64,000 nucleotides of DNA from Gelatoporia subvermispora B (taxonomy: Eukaryota; Basidiomycota; Agaricomycetes; Polyporales; Gelatoporiaceae). Below the pieces are notes generated by a model. The model did no database searches, was not told the DNA's origin, and saw only the letters and a list, made by a program, of their open reading frames with translations. The position numbers and the translations under genes were made by a program. The stretch covers positions 232,371-296,370 of the forward strand of contig KB445813.1 in the NCBI GenBank assembly GCA_000320605.2, given 5' to 3'. Below, piece by piece: positions 35,232-48,005 of the stretch (position 1 is its first letter; each line of letters begins with the position of its first letter).

Positions 35232-37456
35232 GATGGGCGGTGTGCAGAGAAGGAGGGCAGGAGCAGCGGAGAATACTCCGGCCAGGCAACGAGCGGAGAG
35301 GTTATTAAGAGAGCCACTGGGACCGAACCGGCCCGCCGGACCGAGACCATGATCTCGAAGCGACGCACGCAACCGGTCCGGCCGTCCGGGTCCCGAGACA
35401 TTCGCCGCATCCCCTAGGCCGCCATTGCCCACCAGCTGCCAACTCCAGCCTCTGCTCTTCCCCTCTATCTTGCCGCTAACATCACTACTCCGGGCCTGAG
35501 ATACGCTCGGCGTTGCCCCCCTGGACGGACATGAAACCCTTAGCGCTAGCGCATGCGTCGAGGCGCGATCGCATGACCCTCGTTCGCCGCCGACGCTCAT
35601 CAATTCAGCGACGTCTGCACTCGCGGAAGGGAATACTTCAGATCGGGTAGAACGACAAGCTCAGCCGGACGTCTTCCACTCACTTCGTGGCCAATTGGAG
35701 AATCCGGCGGGTCAAGGTGTTTTCCCTGGTGCGAGCCCATTACCAATTCAATCGCCATGGACAAAGTCCGGCTCCGGACTTGTGGCACGTCCGCGGCCGC
35801 TTCATAAAGCCTGTAGCTCCCATACCGCCCCACCATGGCGATGTACCTGCTTCTATATCGCCGACAAATCTCAGAGTCTCACTGTGCGCAAGAAATACTC
35901 ACTACTCACCGGAATTGACCGACGGTCCGTCACTGTGCTGCCCACTGGTCACTAGGCAACATCGCAGTACCACGGGGACTCATGGATACCGGACGACACC
36001 TTCCTGCGACGACCGCACTCATTCTACAGCCTCCTGGCTCTGTCATACCAAGGCCGTACCGCGGCATGTGCTTGGTAGTAGCCGACTTCTATGAGCCTTC
36101 TGCAAGGGCTGGCGGGGCACGGGAACCGTATGAGCGGCAGCCAGATAGTGTCCGCTCCTCCACCTGTGCTAGTCCTTCTTGATTATCATTGTCCAAGCTG
36201 GCCATGTGAGGCGTTGTCGACTTCTTTGTGGCGTTCTCCGGGCAGTCGATGTGACACGAGGGCATCCTATGCTTCAGGAAGCAGCGGTGGCCCGCGCTGT
36301 ACGGTTGTCGTTGACGTCGTGGCGGTCGCTCAGAGTTCGCTGTAGTCTGTGGGAAGTCGAACTGCAAGGCGAATGGGCAGAGGCGTCCATTGCCAAGACT
36401 TGGCAGTGAGGATCTAGACTCACGGTCCCGTGATATAGACGCGTCCTCTTTGGCGCGCGTAGGCGGCGCGTTCGTCCTGTCACGAGCGCGACTCGGACAT
36501 ACCGCGAGCATCTGTTGGGCTTGGTCTTTGCAAGGATATACACGTATGACTGGTTGGATGGGTATGTAGTCGAACGTATCACTGAATAAAATTGAGGACC
36601 GTATATGTCGTTGACGCTTCGAGTTGTCGCAGGAGTTATGTGAGCCGGCAGTGAGTCCGACCTAGTCTTGAGCCACTTTCCATCCCTCGAAAGCTAACGC
36701 TCGGTCATTACAAATTAAATGGAACTTCGGAAGGACCGAAAGAGAAGCTAGACTGCTCGCTGAGTATGTTTGAGTTCTAATTTGGCTCAAGAGGGGCCTA
36801 GACAAATAGAGCATCTTGGTACAAGTTCAAGAGGGGTCGAAACAGTTGCAAAACGTGACGCAGCCGGGGATCTATCCGGATAACACCGCAGATTTCAAGC
36901 CCCGCGACGTCTTCTCAGCTTCACGTCGTCCACGTATGGAAGGAGAACTGCCTCTTCAGTCAAGCCTGGAGAATGACAGTCTCCTGCTGACCGGAGGATG
37001 CACGTAAGTCATGGGATTACTCTGACAACCATAGTTGTTAATGAAATTCTCGTAAATCAGGACTGAGGCAAACGCAGAGCAAGGGAAGTTATCGTGCAGA
37101 ACACCGACGTGGGAGCGGGCGGGTGAAACCGTCAGAACAAGGAAGTATTGAGGTTTACAAAAGATAGTGAGAAGGGCGCAGCGTTCAGTTAGACCGCTTC
37201 TTGCTTGCTTGCTATGGTAATGACTGTGGACCATTCAAAAGAACAGCCACTGCTATGTTCTTCGAGTGCATATATTGCGTGGGGCGACTCGCACTGCTGC
37301 TGCCACTGCATATGCGCCACTCGATAAAAACAGGATGGGATGTTGAAACTCGCCATTGCAGCTATCTATAGAAGGTACTTTATACTGACTTAGCAGAGCA
37401 ATGCATGATTTTAGACACACAACCTTGTCTGTACTAGACATCCCTCCCCGAGTCGT
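35232..37456. other. Gene-poor interval upstream of the aldolase
   Basis: About 2.2 kb. The first 400 bp probably hold the aldolase promoter. Open frames at 35687-36094 and 36089-36511 have no recognisable content. No repeats were noticed before the inverted-repeat element that begins near 37457. Confidence 0.4.
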
Positions 37457-38258
37457 GGCAGGACCCCGGCATACCCCACATAATGTTGGATCCTGGTGCG
37501 GACAAAAATGGGGGTCAAAATGGGCCAAGGTAGGATCGTCATGCGGACAAAAATGGCCAAGATAGGGACCTAAGTTCGATATTTTGCGCGGGTAAAAGTG
37601 GACTAGGGAGGGCAAGGTGAGATCCTGGTGCGGGCAAAATCGGCCCCGCGCGGCAGCATGGCCAACGCGACACACCTGCTTGGATGTCTACCCAAAACGA
37701 GCCAACGCGCTGAAGGACCCGCATACGTTCACTTCGATGTTTACCTCGCTGGATGAATTTATGGAAATAACCCTTCCGTATCTACCTGAGATATCGTGCT
37801 CTCCGGCTGCCACGTAATGTGTCTCGGTCGGCTACCGGCTAACTATACAACTATCAGATAGTCAAACTCAAAAGGGAGTATGATACAGCTCCAACGAGCT
37901 CCGGATGCGAATAGTAGCAGGAATCACGCCTGATGATGTTCTGAGCTTCGCTTCCGCTGCTGTAATTACTTTGCAAGTCTACAATTCGATGTTCACGACG
38001 CTAATTGCGCTCTGGGAGGCCGGGAAAGTGGTAGATCTTGTTCTTCTCGGTATTCCGGATGCAGAGAAATTTCTTCAGAATTATATCTATTTTGGGCGAT
38101 TTTTTGAGGTTAGATCCGTAATGCGGACAAAAGCGACACCCGCAGGGGTCAAGTGGATCCTGGTGCGGACAAAAACGGGCCAAATTTGTGCGGGTAAAAT
38201 TGGCCAAAACCAGGGGTTGTCGGATCCAACATCTAAGGGGATATGCCTGGGTCCTGTC
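37457..38258. mobile_element. Small inverted-repeat element (MITE-like) with a repeated motif
   Basis: A 37-bp arm at 37457-37493 is repeated in inverted orientation at 38222-38258 with 29 of 37 matches (shared core ATGTTGGATCC), spanning 802 bp. Between the arms, seven direct copies of a motif close to TGCGGRYAAAA occur near 37498, 37542, 37587, 37629, 38122, 38164 and 38189, often preceded by GATCCTGG. On the minus strand they translate as repeated FCPHQDP-like units. The unique middle (37680-38100) encodes no known domain. No target duplication was identified. This could be a non-autonomous DNA element or a decayed repetitive gene. Confidence 0.55.
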
Positions 38259-39577
38259 GTGGCCTCAGAGCCGTGGGAATAAAGTGATATATCATTGGGC
38301 GCCCAAGATCTTACATCTATTTTGTGTGATAGCATGGCGATCTGCTTGTTTGATGAGATGGCTTCAGTCATACAATCCCTCCGTACTGTACCTCGTACGC
38401 TCGGCACTCTCACTTGGATAATACCTAGTCCAAACATCTTCGGGGGCTAGGGGAACGCAGAGAACCGGAACAGCGCAGCCGCTGGCATAGATCCGGGCCC
38501 ACTCGACGCCGCAGAGCAAGCCAAGGCGGGCTATCTTTGCGACGACGACGGTCCAGCATTAGCGCAAAAATACATTTCACTGAACTTGAAATCCACTGAA
38601 GTAACATTTGACAATGTTTACCGACTTATTAGACGTCTTTCGCAGGCTGGAAAATTATACACCCGGCGAAACGGTCATCCTCGTCATTTGGTGTTCGGAG
38701 GGCCGGATGTGACCTGACGTAATTCCATTGTCATGCAGCGCTATAATTTGGGATCCGTTCGGATGCTTTCAGAAACTGTGGCAGGTCGCTCACCAGCCCT
38801 GCTCGAAGGGAGCAGATAGACACTACTAGGCGCTGAATCTCGTGAGTTGTTATACCTAGAAGTTCTTAGCCTCCTCGGATTTGTAAACGCAGGATGTGCT
38901 ACCATCTGGTCGCATTCGCAGAATGTGGTTCCAAGCACCGTATCAGTCACGGGCGACACCTCGTGAGTCGTACAGCACCCGCCCGTCTCCTGCCCTCAAT
39001 GGCCCCTCCCCCAAGGTAGATTGACCGCCATACCCTCAACTGCAGACTCAGCCGGTTCCATGACCAGAGAGATCAATAATGTGCCATAATCTATCAGGAA
39101 GTGTGAGTTTATTCGTCGTACTACTCTGCTCGCCTGGAGCCTGGGCCCTGCTGATCCGCGTCGACGTGACAGGATACGGCCTGACGAGGGTCTTGTTACT
39201 GAAGCGAAGAGTCACAAGTCCCTCCTTGATAACATCTCAGATGGTCCAGATGGTGTTGGGGTGGCCTAGGAGGATAGCGGTTGGTGTGGGAGGCTCGGAG
39301 GGAACACGGTCGAGCGGGTGGAGCGCGCGAGGGAACATTGAAGCAGACGTCGCTGGACACTCAGGTGACCGACAATGGCGAACCTGTATCATTCGAAGAG
39401 TCGGCTTTACTGCGATTCTTCTGTGACATTTCGATCCACGCCTCGCTGGTCTTCGATTACGACACGATCTGTTCGATTACATATAGGCCAAGTCCCGTGT
39501 GGTGCCTACCATTCCCGTGCAGAAACCTCGCCCTGGCACTGCCTCAGCTCAGCAGGCGGCTCCTCACTTCAAGCGCG
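38259..39577. other. Downstream flank of P450-1, first part of duplicated unit A
   Basis: From about 38626 the sequence matches the flank of the second P450 (from 42541). The shared blocks are 38626-38842 and 39398-39577. About 550 bp between them (38843-39397) is absent from the second copy. No gene was recognised in it. Confidence 0.55.
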
Positions 39578-42540
39578 TCACTCCCGCAAAGGCGCCACTT
39601 GCAGCGGCATCATTGGCCCGAGGTGCATCGCATCCCGAATGAAGGGCGACATTATAGTGCCCGTCGCGATACGCACAATATCCGGCTTCTCTGGAGGGAT
39701 GCTGAATTCGAAATGCTCCAGCAGCTCTACGAGGAACGACAGCGTCTCGAGTACCCTGAACTTCACGCTCATCAATTGCGAAAGCGCGAGCAGCAGTGAA
39801 ACGTACGCAAATCGCCACCCAATACATCCACGAACACCGGCAGCTGAAAAGAGGTGTCTCGCGTAAGCCTCCGATTCCCAAATATGCCCGTGCGCAGCAC
39901 TCACAAAATGTCAAACTATCAAGAAACGCTATATGAGCCGATCATCATTACCGAAGAGGTGTTCCAAACGCTCACAGATTTGCATACAAGCCTACATTTG
40001 TGTTTCTGACCGCATCAGGTCGTAGGAAACGTTCTGGGTTCCATGTGTCAGCGTCTTCGCCCCAAACGTCCGGAAGCCTGTTGATGGATTGATTCCTCGG
40101 CCTGATGTCCATGGGCTAGGACTGCTCACCTGTTGTATCCCCAGAACGAAATCAAGATGATCTGTCCCTTCCGCACTGGAATACTCTTGATAATTTCGCC
40201 TGAAGTAGATCGAATTGGCTCCGAAAGAGGGATGACATCGTCTTGCGCGGCCTCCCTTGAGTGGTGGAACACGATTGGGTGAAGTCGCAACGTTTCCTGT
40301 TTGTCTCAGATGAGCGCACGTCATGTCACGCGGTGACGGATCACTGATCGTCCTGACCTTCACAATGGCGACTGCATATTTCATAGACTCCAAATCTTCA
40401 CTTGAATACGCTAAGTCTCCACGCTGTGCGACTGCACTTCGTAAGGCCCTGATTTCTCTGCGAACCTTGACTTGGTACTGAGGGGCCTTGGCCAGTTCCC
40501 AAAGGATATAGTTCAACGTAGACGCCGTCGTCTCGTGCCCGGCCATAACGAGTGTCACAATCTGGTCCGCCAGCTCATCTCGACTGACTCGCTGCTTGGA
40601 GTCTAAGGACTCATTCGCGTTTACTGCAATGGCGTCAGATATGCTCGCGACGACTCCAGGTCGAGGATGTCGGTACTCACGCATCATGTCAGCAATATCT
40701 CTCTTCGTGCTCGGGGTGCCATCTCGGACCTTCTCGTCGATGATATTCTTTGCTACGCGACTCATAATCTGGTTCGTGCTCCGGAAACGCCTGTATTCTC
40801 GCATAGGTAGGTAATTCACGAACCGCAAGAGACTTATCGGAAGGTAGTTCCACGTAGCCTTGAACAGGATGTCCCACTTCGACGGGAACATGAGAGAATC
40901 TGCGCTGTTGGCCCTGGTCAATTTGCTGAAGTCTACGTGTAGAAGATCTTACAAGAGGTTCTTGTATGCCTTTGCAAGTTCTGTGTTCTTATTGTCTAAG
41001 GTACCAAACTCGTATCCACAGGCAGCTTCGCAATATAAGCCATGTACGCCGATTTGGCTATGGATGATAACCTCACCTTCTCCTATGATATCCAATGTGG
41101 CCCTCGGTAACCAGTGATTCACACTTATGATCATAGCGTCCTCAGAGCCGGAGAAGATTTCATCCTTCCATTTATCTACCATCTAATGCATGCAATGCCA
41201 ATGATAGAATATATATTCGATACAAATCGTAAACGTACCTTGCAAGCCGTCTTCTGGAATATGGACACATACTGACGCAACCGAGCTGCGGTGAATGAAG
41301 ATGTCATCACGTTGCGCTGTCGCATGTGATCGTGACCTAAACGTCGACGATGGCTGAATTAAACCCGTCATCTTGGTTCACGTCCTACGTGCCAACACGC
41401 ACCGATTGCAGCGACGAGACCATATCCGGAGGTCAGTTGAGCAAACTTGCTCAGTTTGTTATCTTTAGGGTAACCATATCCAGACTTCTGACAGATGTGA
41501 TGTATGGCCTATAGTACATCGTTGCATCGTCGCTCTGGATGCTATACCATGACGACGTACCTTCGGGTCCGTGAGCATTAGAAAATTATTCTGTCACAAA
41601 TAACCGTGACGTTGACCCCTCAGTACAATTCCTACTCCTTATACATGAACTAAGTACCGTACCCCGAAACAGTCCTTGATACGCCATGCATTCCCGAACT
41701 CCTTGTTCCATTGGGTGTCCAATTCACCGACTTGGCTCTGGCGTGTAAGATCGAAGATGTGACCTGTTCGTGCGGGTCAGTGCGAGATCAAACGTCCGGT
41801 TCGTTTACGAACCGAACAGCAGAGAAGCAGATGGCCCTCGGATATGATTCAGCGATCGACGGTCGAAGGTGCGGCGCAATACAACGACTATGAAGGAGAC
41901 GGACAAAGCCAATAGGACAACTACCGTCTGGGGCATCTTGAACACTGTACGAGGACTCAGCAAAACGTACTGTGCATTTATACATAGGCATGAAGCCGTC
42001 AAGAGTGGAGACAGAACGGGTGGGCTCTTCTGGGCTGCCCACGGTCACCAGCTGTCTGCGCCAAGGAAGTCATAATGAGGCCAAAACGGGACGCAAGAGG
42101 CACATCTACAAGCTGCTAGATGCGTTGCTGAAAGCGTCGTGACACCGATGTTCTAGTGCGCTCTGGCATCCAATTGAAGGAGGTGGCATAGCCATTCTAG
42201 ACCGTGCTGGCGTCAAATCGTAGGGCACCTAAGATCCGGTTCGCGTTAGTACCTGGATTAGTACTTGAAGAGATACCCTATCGACATTGATTCAGATGCT
42301 TCGGAGACGCTGCGGCATTTAACTGTCCGCTGACAGATTTACAGTGACCCAAAGATACCCCATTAGGGCCGCAAGAACGCGTGATTGATAGTAATGACAG
42401 AGTTTGACAGTAAGCGCTGTAAGGAGCATGCCCAAGCAGTCCGTAGATGCCCATAAGCCAGAAACGTGTGGGCATGTGTACTTCGCTTTCATTGGGAGTT
42501 TGGGAGTTGCCAGATAGAGAGACGCCAAGAGTCCTCGAAT
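38626..42540. repeat. Tandem duplication unit A (P450-1 and flanks)
   Basis: Unit A begins near AGACGTCTTTCGCAGGCTGG (38632). It includes the P450-1 gene, its promoter and a 3' flank. It ends at GAGTCCTCGAATCAAG (about 42540), directly followed by the start of unit B (ACGTCTTCCGCAAGCTGG). The same end sequence (GAGTCCCCGAATCAAG) closes unit B, which defines the breakpoint of a head-to-tail duplication. Confidence 0.75.
39578..41936 (-). CDS. Cytochrome P450 monooxygenase (P450-1)
   Basis: A haem-thiolate monooxygenase anchored in the ER by the N-terminal helix (MPQTVVVLLALSVSFIVVVL). The start at 41936 is the Met opening that anchor. About ten short introns keep phase. Motifs in order are RGPSASLLFG (proline-poor hinge), RQRNVMTSSF (C helix), VMAGHETTASTLNYILWE (I helix, AGHETT), KETLRLHP formed across an intron (K helix ExxR), DTWNPERFL (PERF), and LTFSAGVRGCIGWRFA (haem loop FxxGxxxCxG, assembled over two introns). 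The end is MPLQVAPLRE. All signature residues are present, so it is likely functional. Substrate is unknown; such enzymes serve detoxification or terpenoid tailoring. P450-2 is a close tandem paralogue. Confidence 0.88.
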
Positions 42541-45500
42541 CAAGACGTCTTCCGCAAGCTGGAAAATTCCACTCTCGGCGAAACGGTCATCCTGGGACGT
42601 CAATTGCCATTCGGTTTTCTGAGGGCCGGACGTCGCCCGACGTGAGTCAATCATGCAGCGCTATATCTTCCCATTTGGGTGCGTTCAGAAAACTGGGGAA
42701 CGTCACTCACCAGCGCTGCTCGTAGCCAGCAGAAGGCACACTGCTAGGCGTCGCGTCGAATCTCGCTGGAGTCGGCTTTTCTGCAATTCTTCTGTGAGTT
42801 TTTAATCCACCTCTCGCTGGTCTTCAATTACGACACGATCCATTCGATTACATATAGGTCAATTTCCATGTGGTGCCTACCATTCTCGTTCAGAAACCTT
42901 GCCCTGGCGCTACCTCAGCTCAGCAGGCAACCCCACTTCAAGCGCGTCACTCCCTCAAAGGAGCCACTTGCAATGGCATCATTGGCCCGAGGTGCATCGC
43001 ATCCCGGATGAAGGGCGACATGATACCGCCCGTCGCGATACGCACAATATCCGGCTTCTCTGGAGGGATGCTGAACTCAAAGTGCTCCAGTAGCTCTACG
43101 AGAAACGACAGTGTCTCGAGCACCCTGGTACGTTAAACTCGTCAATTGTGGAAGCATGAGCGGCAGTGAAACGTACGCAAATCGCCACCCAATACATCCA
43201 CGAACGCCGGCAGCTAAAAGATGTGTGTCGTGTTAGCCCCCGAATCCCAGATATGCACGTACACAGCACTCACAAAATGTCAAACTAAGAAACGCTACAT
43301 GAGCCGATAATCATTACCGCAGAGATGTTTCCAATGCTCACAGATTTGCATACAGGCCTACATTGGTGGTTCGGGTCGCCTCAGATTCCAGAAAGCGTTC
43401 TGGGTTCCATGTGTCCGCGTCTTCGCCCCAAACATCCGGCAGCCTGTCGGTGGATTAACTCTTCGGCGTGATTCCCTTGGTCTGAGACGGCTCACCTGTT
43501 GTATCCCCAGAACGAAAGCAAGACGATCTGCCTCTTGCGCACTGGAATGCTCTTGATCAATTCTCCCGTAGTAGATCTGATCGACTCCGACAGAGGGATG
43601 ACATCGTCTCGTGCGGCCTCCCTTGTGGTGTGGAACACAATTGGGTGAAGTCGCAATGTTTCCTGCTCGTCTCAGATGAGCGTACGTCATCCCACAGAGC
43701 GACATATTACTGATAGTCCTGACCTTGACAACGGCGACTGCATACTTCATAGACTCTAAATCCTCACTCGTGTACTCTAGGTCCCCCCGCTGGGCGACTG
43801 CATCTCGTAGAATCCTGATTTCTTTGCGAATCTTAGCTTGGTACTGAGAAGCCTTGGCTAGCTCCCAGAGGATATAGTTCAGCGTGGACGCCGTCGTCTC
43901 GTGCCCGGCAATAACGAGTGTCGCAATCTGGTCAGCCAGCTCAGCTCGGCTTAATTTCTGCTTCGAATCTAAGGTTTCATTGGCATTTACTGCAATGGCG
44001 TCAGATATGCTCGAGGTGTCTCGAACTTAAGAATATCGGTGCTTACACATCAAGTCAACGATATCTCTCTTCGTGCTCGGGGTGCCCTCTCGGATTTTCT
44101 CGTCGATGATATTCTTTGCTACGCGATTCATGATCTGGACCGTGCTGCGGAATCGTCTGTACTCTCGCGCCGGTAGGTAATCTACGAATTGCAAGAGTCT
44201 TATCGGAAGGTAATTCCACGTAGCCTTGAATAGGATGTCCCACTTGGACGGGAACATGAGAGAATCCGCACTGTTGGCTCCGGTCAGTTCGCTGAGGTCT
44301 AAGGTTCGGTAAACTTACAACAGGTTCTTGTATGCCTCTGCAAGTTCCGTGTCCTTATTGTCTAAGGTACCAAACTCGTAACTGCACGCAGCTTCACAAT
44401 ATGAGCCACGTGTGCTGAACCAACGATCAAATGATGATCTTACCTTCTCCTATGATATCCAGCGTGGCTCTCGGGAGCCAATGGTTCATAGCTATGGTGA
44501 GGGCGTTCTCAGAGCCAGAAAAGAGTTCATCTTTCCATGTATCTACCATCTGATGCGTGCGACGCCGGTGAGAGGATATAAATTTGGTACAAATCGAGAA
44601 CGTACCTTGCTAGCCGTCTTCTGAAACATGGACACATACTGACGCAGCCGACTTGTGGTGAAGGAAGAAGTCATCACGTTGCGCTGTCGTATGTGATCGT
44701 GACCTGATACGACGACGACGGCTGGATTAGATCGATCATCTTGGCTCACGTCCTACGTCCCAGCACACACCGATCGCAGCGAGAACACCATTTCCGGTGG
44801 TGAGTCGAGCAATATTGGTCAGCTTGTTATCTTTGGGGTAATCATATCCAGACTTCTGGCAAATGTGTTGTATGGCCTATAGTAAATCGTTGAGCCGTCG
44901 CTCCGAATCACACATCATGAATATGTACCTTCGGGTCCGTGAGCATCAGAAAATCACCCTGTCAGATAACCGGGACATATTACCGTGAGCACAGCTGCCG
45001 ACTCTCTCTGAACGGACTGAGCACCATACCCCGAAACAGTCCCTGATACGCCATGCATTCCCGAACTCCTTGTTCCATTTGGTGTCTAGTTCTCCGACTT
45101 GTCTCTGTCGTGTAATATCGAGGATATGACCTGCTTATGTGGGTCAGTACGGGATCAAACGCCTGGCTCGCTCACAAACCGAACAAGAAGGAAGCAGTCG
45201 GTCCTCGGATATAGTTCAGCGATCGACGGTCAAAGAAGCGGCGCAGTATGACGACTACGAAGGAGACGGACAAAGCCAGTAAAACGGTTAACGTCTGGGG
45301 CATCTTGTACTATGTTGTGCGAGGACCCAGAGACGTACCGTGTATTTATACATAGGCACGGAGCCGTTACCAGTGGAGACAGGAGGGGTACATTCTTTGG
45401 GGCTGCTCACGGTCACCGCAACAATGAGACCAGAGTTGGGCGCGAGAGGCACATCTAGGATCTGTTGAATGTGATGCTGAGCGCGTTGTGACATCGCTGT

Positions 45501-45890
45501 TCTGGTGCGCTCTGGCATCTACGGGAAGGGTGTGGTAGCATAGCCATTCTAAGCTGTGCTAGCCTCACATCGCAGGACACATGAGATCCGGCCTGCGTTA
45601 GGATCTAAATCAGAACAGGAGATACCCCATCGACATTGATTCAGATGCTTCCGAAGATGTTGCGGGATCCAACTGTTCGCTGACAGATTTACAGCGACCC
45701 ATGAATATCCCATTGGTGCTGCAAGAATGCGTGATTGATAGAAGTGACAAAGTTTTGACAGTAAGCGCTATAAGGAACAAGTCAAAGCAGCCCGTAGATG
45801 TCCGAGACTAAAAATGTGTGGACGTGTCTGCTTCGCTTTCGAGGGAGTTGCCAGATATCTGATAGAGATATGCCAAGAGTCCCCGAATCA
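42541..45890. repeat. Tandem duplication unit B (P450-2 and flanks)
   Basis: This copy is about 550 bp shorter than unit A because it lacks the counterpart of 38843-39397. It contains P450-2 and its upstream region (45304-45890), which aligns with 41937-42540. Confidence 0.75.
42947..45303 (-). CDS. Cytochrome P450 monooxygenase (P450-2), tandem paralogue
   Basis: It shares gene structure and most residues with P450-1. It starts MPQTLTVLLALSVSF at 45303, within the ER anchor. Motifs are FLFGHILDITRQ, RQRNVMTSSFTT, VIAGHETTASTLNY (I helix), KETLRLHP (K helix, across an intron), ADTWNPERFL, LTFSAGVRGCIGWRFA (haem ligand Cys) and the same MPLQVAPLRE terminus. Introns lie at equivalent places and their sequences also align, so the copy arose by DNA duplication. 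No stop or frameshift was found in the assembled reading frame. Differences cluster in the N-terminal third (NKLTNIARLTTGNGVLAAIG versus NKLSKFAQLTSGYGLVAAIG), which includes substrate-recognition regions. Confidence 0.88.
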
Positions 45891-46506
45891 AGCCGTGTGA
45901 GAAACCCCATCTGTTGAGCCTCGCCACAAGCGACATTCGTGCGCATAGTAGTGGCCAGAATTCATTCAGGGGTGGGTGTATGCTTCGTGTAGAGACAAGT
46001 GCGAAGTGAGATGTGAATGACGGCTCGAGCGTGGCAACTGGGCTAGTAGCAGTGATAGCACGAGAAGCATGGGTGCTATACACCAAATCCCTGATGAACA
46101 ACTAGCGGCTTGTCTAGTCTAGAATGAATCGCGGAGGATTTGGTTGCCCTCAAAGTGGCGAAAGACAAGGCCGGGATTCGTGTAGGTCCCACGTATGTAG
46201 ATTTGCGGTGAGCAAGCCAATCGCGATCATGTTCACACTGATTAGATAGACGCCATTAGCTGGCGCCGATAGTCAAGGACGTCTAGCCCCTCTGCAACGT
46301 ATACTTCACTACGGCGCACGAAGACCATTGACTCTGATACGTTATCCGAGCGTCCGCGGCCTGAGACTTCGATGCTCCCTCCATGTGCCAAAGACTGCTG
46401 AGTGAACTATTCCGGGGACGTTGTCCATCTGTCCGCAAAACACATACATAAATCGTTGAAAGTCCAACAACATAGTGATACAAAGCATGATATCCACAAC
46501 AAAGCA
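45891..46506. other. Spacer downstream of the thioesterase gene
   Basis: No gene recognised. It lies between the end of the P450 duplication and the 3' end of the thioesterase gene. Confidence 0.45.
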
Positions 46507-47659
46507 TTATACCGATCTGAGGGCGTCCAGGTGTCGATCCTTCAGCGAACCACCGACGTAATTCTTCACAATAGGCTCCCAGCAGTCTCGATTGAGCTGC
46601 ATATGTTCGCCCTCGCATGTGTCGAGGTGGACCGCCCCACGCTCGTCGAGCTCGCGCAGCCCAATCCAGTCTTCCGTATACAACGGCTGCATGCGCATGG
46701 GAACAATAGTCTTCTCTGCCTGTCCGTCGCTAGAGTTGGGCGGGGCATAAGATCCAAACCAACTGGTCTCCTTTGGCACGACGGTTTTGTCCGCAGAAAA
46801 CAACATCAGGACCAGGGCATTCAGCGAAGCGAGGTTCCTGCTGTAGGTAGCATTGACGGTCTGAGGTATCTCGTTGTTGATGGATGTCAAGAACTTGTTC
46901 GTCTTGAGGTATAGATCGAGTTGTGATGGGTCGCGGAAGTACTGAGCCTGAACACCTGTCAGCGTTTGGAACATCAACCTAGTGCGTTCAGTGTGCTAAC
47001 CTGTACCAGGTGTTCCTGAGCCCATGTATTGTACACGCCACCGCGAGCTGCGCGACGAGCTAGTTGGCATAACAGATCAGAGGGGCCACACATTGGCAGG
47101 TCAGATATGCCCATATGTTGGGAGCCGAACGTGATCAGATTATTGACTGGAGGGGAGTTGTACCGCTCAATGTATGCGCGTAGGAACTGCCCGCCTGACG
47201 ACAAGTGAATGGGCTTGAGCGATGAGAGCAGTCTCTGCCACGCTCACCTTGCGAGAACCCGATAGCATCGAACCCGTGTTGCAGATCCGTGAGATTCGCC
47301 AATTGCTCAGCTACTCTCTCAATGTTCTCGTTCATATCTCCGAACTATACATCCCACGACGACCTGATGAGGATCAGTCTGCAGGTTCCGATGAGCTGAC
47401 GTACGAATCCCGCTTTCTCATCTTCCTTCAGGTCCTCGTCAAGGTAGATTGAATGCACGAAGATGCCGGGATGCATCTTGCGGACTATGTCCATGAACTG
47501 TAGCATCCCCGGCGAGCCATACGAGTCGCCCATGCCATGCCAAATGACGAGTGGTCGTGGCGTGTCGGCCCGCAGGATGGTCTGCCCAGTGGGGAATGCA
47601 GAAGTCTGCAAGGCTAGGGATATAGTACACAAACTCGCAAGAAGTAGCTTAACGAGCAT
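46507..47659 (-). CDS. PPT1: Palmitoyl-protein thioesterase
   Basis: A lysosomal or vacuolar lipase-fold enzyme that removes thioester-linked fatty acids from proteins during their turnover. It begins with a secretion signal (MLVKLLLASLCTISLALQTSA), then IWHGMGDSYGSPGM, the family N-terminal motif. IGFSQGGQFLRAYIERY holds the nucleophile Ser, assembled across an intron at about 47266-47214. LITFGSQHMGISDLP and QAQYFRDP follow. YTEDWIGLRELDERG supplies the catalytic Asp, and EGEHMQLN the catalytic His near the C-terminus. Four exons have introns near 47404-47350, 47266-47214 and 47005-46953. Length is about 330 residues, typical of PPT1. Intact; alone on its strand between the P450 pair and the dehydrogenase. 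Confidence 0.92.
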
Positions 47660-48005
47660 GGCCTAAAGATGTTGAAAGACCCCTCGAAAATTGCAACTGA
47701 GTCGTGCTCAGCGGGGAATCAGAGTCGCTACGTCGTGGTTGCGCGGCAAGATGAGCACGCGTCTCTCATCAGGATTAGCGCTAGTGCTATTCAGCTTGAC
47801 TCATGTCATCTAGGATCGTCTCTGAATCACTGGTCTCGTATCATAACTTCTACATCGTCCAAACGAACCTTTGTTGTGTTTAAGAATACTCGTACATGTG
47901 ATAAAGGCACGACACTACTACGGGGCAGTCTGTCGCGCACACCTCTGTTTGTGCCATGTGATTCTACAATGTGGGCAGTTGAAAGGAATTGGCCGCACTG
48001 TTTTC
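47660..48005. other. Intergenic region, thioesterase promoter
   Basis: About 350 bp between the thioesterase start and the dehydrogenase stop. No gene is seen; it should contain the thioesterase promoter, but no clear TATA box is visible. Confidence 0.45.

Noticed and set aside
39375..39866. 163-codon plus-strand frame, and a similar one at 42870-43136
   Set aside because: Both are antisense to the last exons of the P450 genes. Their similarity to each other only reflects the tandem duplication.
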